Assembly: GCF_022163125.1 (NCBI RefSeq)
Contig: NZ_CP091881.1
Location: 5,828,001-5,892,000 of the forward strand
From: Paenibacillus sp. HWE-109
Lineage (GTDB): Bacteria; Bacillota; Bacilli; Paenibacillales; NBRC-103111
Reading direction: 5' to 3'
DNA: 64,000 nucleotides
Of this stretch, positions 61,298 through 64,000 are shown one piece after another. The position numbers and the translations under genes are program-made. The notes under the pieces were generated by a model, which did not search any database, had not been told where the DNA came from, and saw only the letters and a program-made list of their open reading frames with translations. Position 1 is the stretch's first letter, and each line of letters begins with the position of its first letter.

Positions 61298-63061
61298 CTA
61301 AACCGTGGCCGCTTGGTGCAGCGGCATTGTGTAGTACTGAGCCGGCTGCTGCGCGTCCGGCGGGAAGTGCACGACGAGCAGCTCCTTGCTGCTGGCGTCG
61401 ATCTCCCCGCTTTGCAGATACGTCTGCAAAGAGAACGGCATGACCTCCAGCATAACATGCTTATGGAGGTCTTTCTCGTTGATGCGCAGCAGGTGGAAAT
61501 CTCCGCTGAGAAGCTCAGGCTGCTCCGCCAGCAGCTTGAAGTAGCGGTTCTGCTCGGACTTCTCCAGCGTGAAGTCCCACCAGATTTTGCGCGGCTTATA
61601 TTTATGACCCAGGAAATAATCCAGCTTCATCAGGCCTTCAATGATGTGCATGTCAATCGTTTCGCGGGACATCAGGAAATCACGCAAACGTGTGAACAGG
61701 TCCTCAAGCTGATGCCCGATTTTCTGCCAGCCGCGGCCTTCCCAGAAGTCGCCGAACTCTTGGAAGAAATCAAACGCAGAGGCAAACTCGTGTTTGATCA
61801 AATATTTGACCGTATGATCCATCCGATGCGCGTTCCAATATTTCTCAAGCACATCCTCGACGCGTTTGATGCGAATCAAATCGGTGAACGGAAGGATGTC
61901 GTTGCCCAAGATTTCATAAGGAGCATGATCCATATAAATATAGCCATATTTATGCGCGTCATTACGCATGCCGGTTCCGCGCAGCATTTTCAGAAAACCA
62001 AGCTGCAGTTCTTCCGGTCCAAGTTCGAATACATCGTTAAATGTCTTGCGGAACGAATTATAGTCTTCTTCGGGCAAGCCGGCAATCAAATCAAGATGCT
62101 GATCGATTTTCAAACTGTTCTTCACTTTGGACACCGTGCGGCTCAGCTTGAAGAAGTTTTGTCTGCGCTGCACCAAATCATTGGTCGTATCATTCGTAGA
62201 TTGCACGCCGATTTCGAAGCGGAAAGTTCCCGGGGGCGCATTTTCCGCCAAATAATCGAGCACTTCCGGACGCATAATGTCCGCCGTGATCTCGAACTGG
62301 AACACCGTGCCGCGGTGGTTGGCAATGAGGAATTCGAAGATTTCCATCGCATAATCCCGCTTGATATTGAAGGTGCGGTCAACGAACTTAATCAGCTTCG
62401 CCCCTGAATCGATCAAGTACAGCAGATCCGACTTCGTTCGTTCCATGTCAAAATAGCGCACGCCCACCTCAATGCTCGAGAGGCAGAATTGACAGGAGAA
62501 TGGACAGCCGCGGCTCGTTTCAAAATAAACGACCCGATTCGCCAAGCTTGGCACATCTTCCGCAAAACGATGCGGGGATGGGATGTCATCAAGCTTAAGC
62601 TTAGGCCTGCCCGGCATCAGAATAACTTCCTCGCCTTTGCGGTAAGCGAGCCCGTACACGAAATGATATTTGCGCGTTGTCGAAATTTCCGTGAGCAGCT
62701 GGTGGAAGGTCTCTTCCCCTTCGCCCATGACGATGAAATCGACCTCTGGGATGCGGTTCATCCAGTACTCCGTATCGTAGGACACTTCGGGACCGCCCAG
62801 CATGATCAGAATATCCGGTCGAATCTTTTTAATCATTTTGATAATCGTAATCGTCTCTTCAATGTTCCAAATATAGCATGAAAAACCCAGCACATCCGGG
62901 GCTTTTTGATAAATATCCGACACCACATTCATAACGGGATCTTTAATCGTATACTCCGAAATTTCCACGTCAAAATCCTTCTCGCAAAACGCCTTTAAAT
63001 AGCGCAGTGCCAAAGAGGTATGAATGAATTTCGCATTTAAGGTAGATACAAGTACTTTCAT
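61298..63061 (-). CDS. B12-binding-domain radical SAM protein with DUF4080 C-terminus
   Basis: A 587-residue enzyme. Order: cobalamin-binding-type Rossmann domain (about 1-145; 'DVLGFSCYIWN', 'IMLGGPEVSYD'), radical SAM domain (about 170-370) with cysteines C186, C190 and C193 in 'SRGCPFSCQFC', and a DUF4080 tail (about 375-540). The typical B12 D-x-H-x-x-G signature is not seen, so cobalamin may not be bound. The ribosome site is weak (GAGG, some distance from ATG). Reaction unknown. Confidence 0.92.
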   Translation of the reverse strand: MKVLVSTLNAKFIHTSLALRYLKAFCEKDFDVEISEYTIKDPVMNVVSDIYQKAPDVLGFSCYIWNIEETITIIKMIKKIRPDILIMLGGPEVSYDTEYWMNRIPEVDFIVMGEGEETFHQLLTEISTTRKYHFVYGLAYRKGEEVILMPGRPKLKLDDIPSPHRFAEDVPSLANRVVYFETSRGCPFSCQFCLSSIEVGVRYFDMERTKSDLLYLIDSGAKLIKFVDRTFNIKRDYAMEIFEFLIANHRGTVFQFEITADIMRPEVLDYLAENAPPGTFRFEIGVQSTNDTTNDLVQRRQNFFKLSRTVSKVKNSLKIDQHLDLIAGLPEEDYNSFRKTFNDVFELGPEELQLGFLKMLRGTGMRNDAHKYGYIYMDHAPYEILGNDILPFTDLIRIKRVEDVLEKYWNAHRMDHTVKYLIKHEFASAFDFFQEFGDFWEGRGWQKIGHQLEDLFTRLRDFLMSRETIDMHIIEGLMKLDYFLGHKYKPRKIWWDFTLEKSEQNRYFKLLAEQPELLSGDFHLLRINEKDLHKHVMLEVMPFSLQTYLQSGEIDASSKELLVVHFPPDAQQPAQYYTMPLHQAATV

Positions 63062-63151
63062 TCGCCAAAAACCTCGTTCTGTTCTCGTTTTTCGTTCTTT
63101 CTCAATTCTACACGAAAACCGAGGAAATACAAAGACAAGCCTCCAAGCCTG

Positions 63152-63394
63152 CTAAAGAATCATATCGTCATCCAAAAGCGGGTTTTCATACGGAAACTGT
63201 AAATAGGAAGCTTCCTGGATGGCATTTTTCCAGCGTTCAGCGTGACTGTAGAGTTGATCTTCGACTTCCTTGATTCTTTGCTGAAGCTCACCTGTGTGCT
63301 CGCCATCCGAGCCGCGCTGCAGCTCCTGCTGCAAGGTCGTCCGTTCCTCAAACCATTGTGTCAATTGATATAAGAGCATTGGGATTACCACCAT
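63152..63394 (-). CDS. Small coiled-coil hypothetical protein
   Basis: About 80 residues, or 75 if the ATG at 63379 is used. The middle ('LTQWFEERTTLQQELQRG', 'LQQRIKEVEDQLYSHAERW') is a likely coiled coil. Ribosome site is poor for both starts. I do not recognise the family. It may be co-transcribed with the radical SAM gene that follows on the same strand. Confidence 0.55.
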   Translation of the reverse strand: MVVIPMLLYQLTQWFEERTTLQQELQRGSDGEHTGELQQRIKEVEDQLYSHAERWKNAIQEASYLQFPYENPLLDDDMIL

Positions 63395-63451
63395 TTCTCA
63401 GAGCATAAGGTTGTAGCTGCTAGTCTTGCCCGGCGGTGCCCATTACATACC

Positions 63452-63485
63452 AAAAAGCCTTGACGGATCAAGTATCCATCAAGGC
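63452..63485 (-). terminator. Terminator of the partial importer operon
   Basis: GCCTTGAcGGAT (63457-63468) pairs with ATCCaTCAAGGC (63474-63485), followed by TTTTTGG on the minus strand. It ends the permease gene cut by the window edge. Confidence 0.9.
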
Positions 63486-63493
63486 GCGTAATG

Positions 63494-64000
63494 CTATTTC
63501 AAACCTGTTGTTGCAATGCCATCGATAAATTTCTTCTGAGCCGCGAAAAACACAAGCAGCAGCGGAACCGTCGACATGACCGAAGCGGCCATCAGCAAAT
63601 GCCAAGAAGTACCTGCGGTATCGGTGAACAGCTTCATCGCGATCGGCAGCGTGAATTGCTTGGAGGAGCTGATATAAATTAACGGGTCCAGAAAATCCTC
63701 CCAGCTGTTCAAGAACGTGAAGATCGCTAAGGTCGCAAAGGCTGGAGTCGCCATCGGCGCCATAATTCGCCAGAAGGTTTGCCACGGCGTACAGCCATCA
63801 ATTTCGGCCGCCTCATCCAGATCCTTCGGAATGGTAATGTAGAATTGGCGCAGCAGGAAAACTCCGAAGATACCGCCCGCCCCCAGAATCGGTGGAATGA
63901 TTAAGGGGAAATGATTGTTCACCAAGCCCAGCTTGGAGAACCAGATAAAGTTCGGAATGATCGTCACTTCATTTGGAATCATCATACCGCTCAGGAGAAT
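63494..64000 (-). CDS. ABC sugar importer permease, MalG-type, N-terminus beyond window
   Basis: The frame stays open to the window end (169 codons seen; residues before the internal ATG at 63985 are 'ILLSG'), so the true start lies outside. EAA loop 'DEAAEIDGCTPWQTFWRIM', C-terminus 'FIDGIATTGLK'. Last gene of another sugar importer, followed by a terminator. Confidence 0.92.
   Translation of the reverse strand: MLLSGMMIPNEVTIIPNFIWFSKLGLVNNHFPLIIPPILGAGGIFGVFLLRQFYITIPKDLDEAAEIDGCTPWQTFWRIMAPMATPAFATLAIFTFLNSWEDFLDPLIYISSSKQFTLPIAMKLFTDTAGTSWHLLMAASVMSTVPLLLVFFAAQKKFIDGIATTGLK

Overview
The window looks like chromosomal DNA from a Paenibacillus-type soil Firmicute. Pointers are several ABC sugar importers paired with YesM/YesN-type two-component systems, an SLH-anchored surface protein, a T-box in front of ilvB, an infC-rpmI-rplT operon with an L20-type leader and an ATT-started infC, G-rich Shine-Dalgarno sites throughout, and moderate GC. 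No replicon boundary, prophage or CRISPR array is visible.

Layout. 1-7.9 kb: a glycan-use locus, with a partial beta-helix enzyme (minus strand, cut by the window edge) divergent from a YesM kinase, YesN regulator and a complete Lpl-type ABC importer. 7.9-9.0 kb: a GcvH-like protein lacking the lipoyl lysine, then a 2-Cys peroxiredoxin. 9.1-11.1 kb: an IS110-superfamily element with IS1111-like features, sitting inside a dispersed palindromic repeat. 11.2-24.7 kb (minus strand): a second glycan locus, with an SLH/cohesin anchor, a GH20 enzyme carrying cohesin and dockerin modules, an ABC importer, and a four-gene sensory operon (regulator, kinase, membrane-tethered RbsB-like protein, lipoprotein). 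25.2-33.6 kb: branched-chain amino acid genes (T-box, ilvB, ilvN, ilvC, leuA, an aminotransferase, leuB). 33.6-45.3 kb: a yhf-type operon of unknown function (yhfZ, yhfY, yhfU, yhfT, php, yhfX, yhfW) followed by its own ptsH and ptsI and preceded by another ABC importer. 45.4-47.4 kb: a second copy of the dispersed repeat, then infC-rpmI-rplT. 47.4-52.1 kb: two glycosyltransferases, a PAP2 phosphatase and an MGDG-synthase-like enzyme. 52.1-53.2 kb: trmB and a small protein. 53.3-54.9 kb: a gene-free tandem array of five ~303-bp units. 54.9-64 kb: a secreted WGxxGxxG-type protein, ytqA, a c-type cytochrome, ytqB, manA, a Tritrichomonas-type IMP dehydrogenase, a PNPOx-like protein, a B12-binding radical SAM protein, a small coiled-coil protein and a partial sugar permease.

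The points most worth follow-up are: (1) the IS element, whose insertion site can be reconstructed from a paralogous uninterrupted repeat and whose 3' non-coding region has guide-like matches to target and donor flanks; (2) the yhf operon with a dedicated HPr/EI pair but no PTS permease; (3) the cohesin/dockerin/SLH surface system around a GH20 enzyme; (4) the 303-bp tandem array, which seems to derive from the terminator region of the neighbouring secreted-protein gene.

All calls come from reading sequence and translated proteins; no database search was run.
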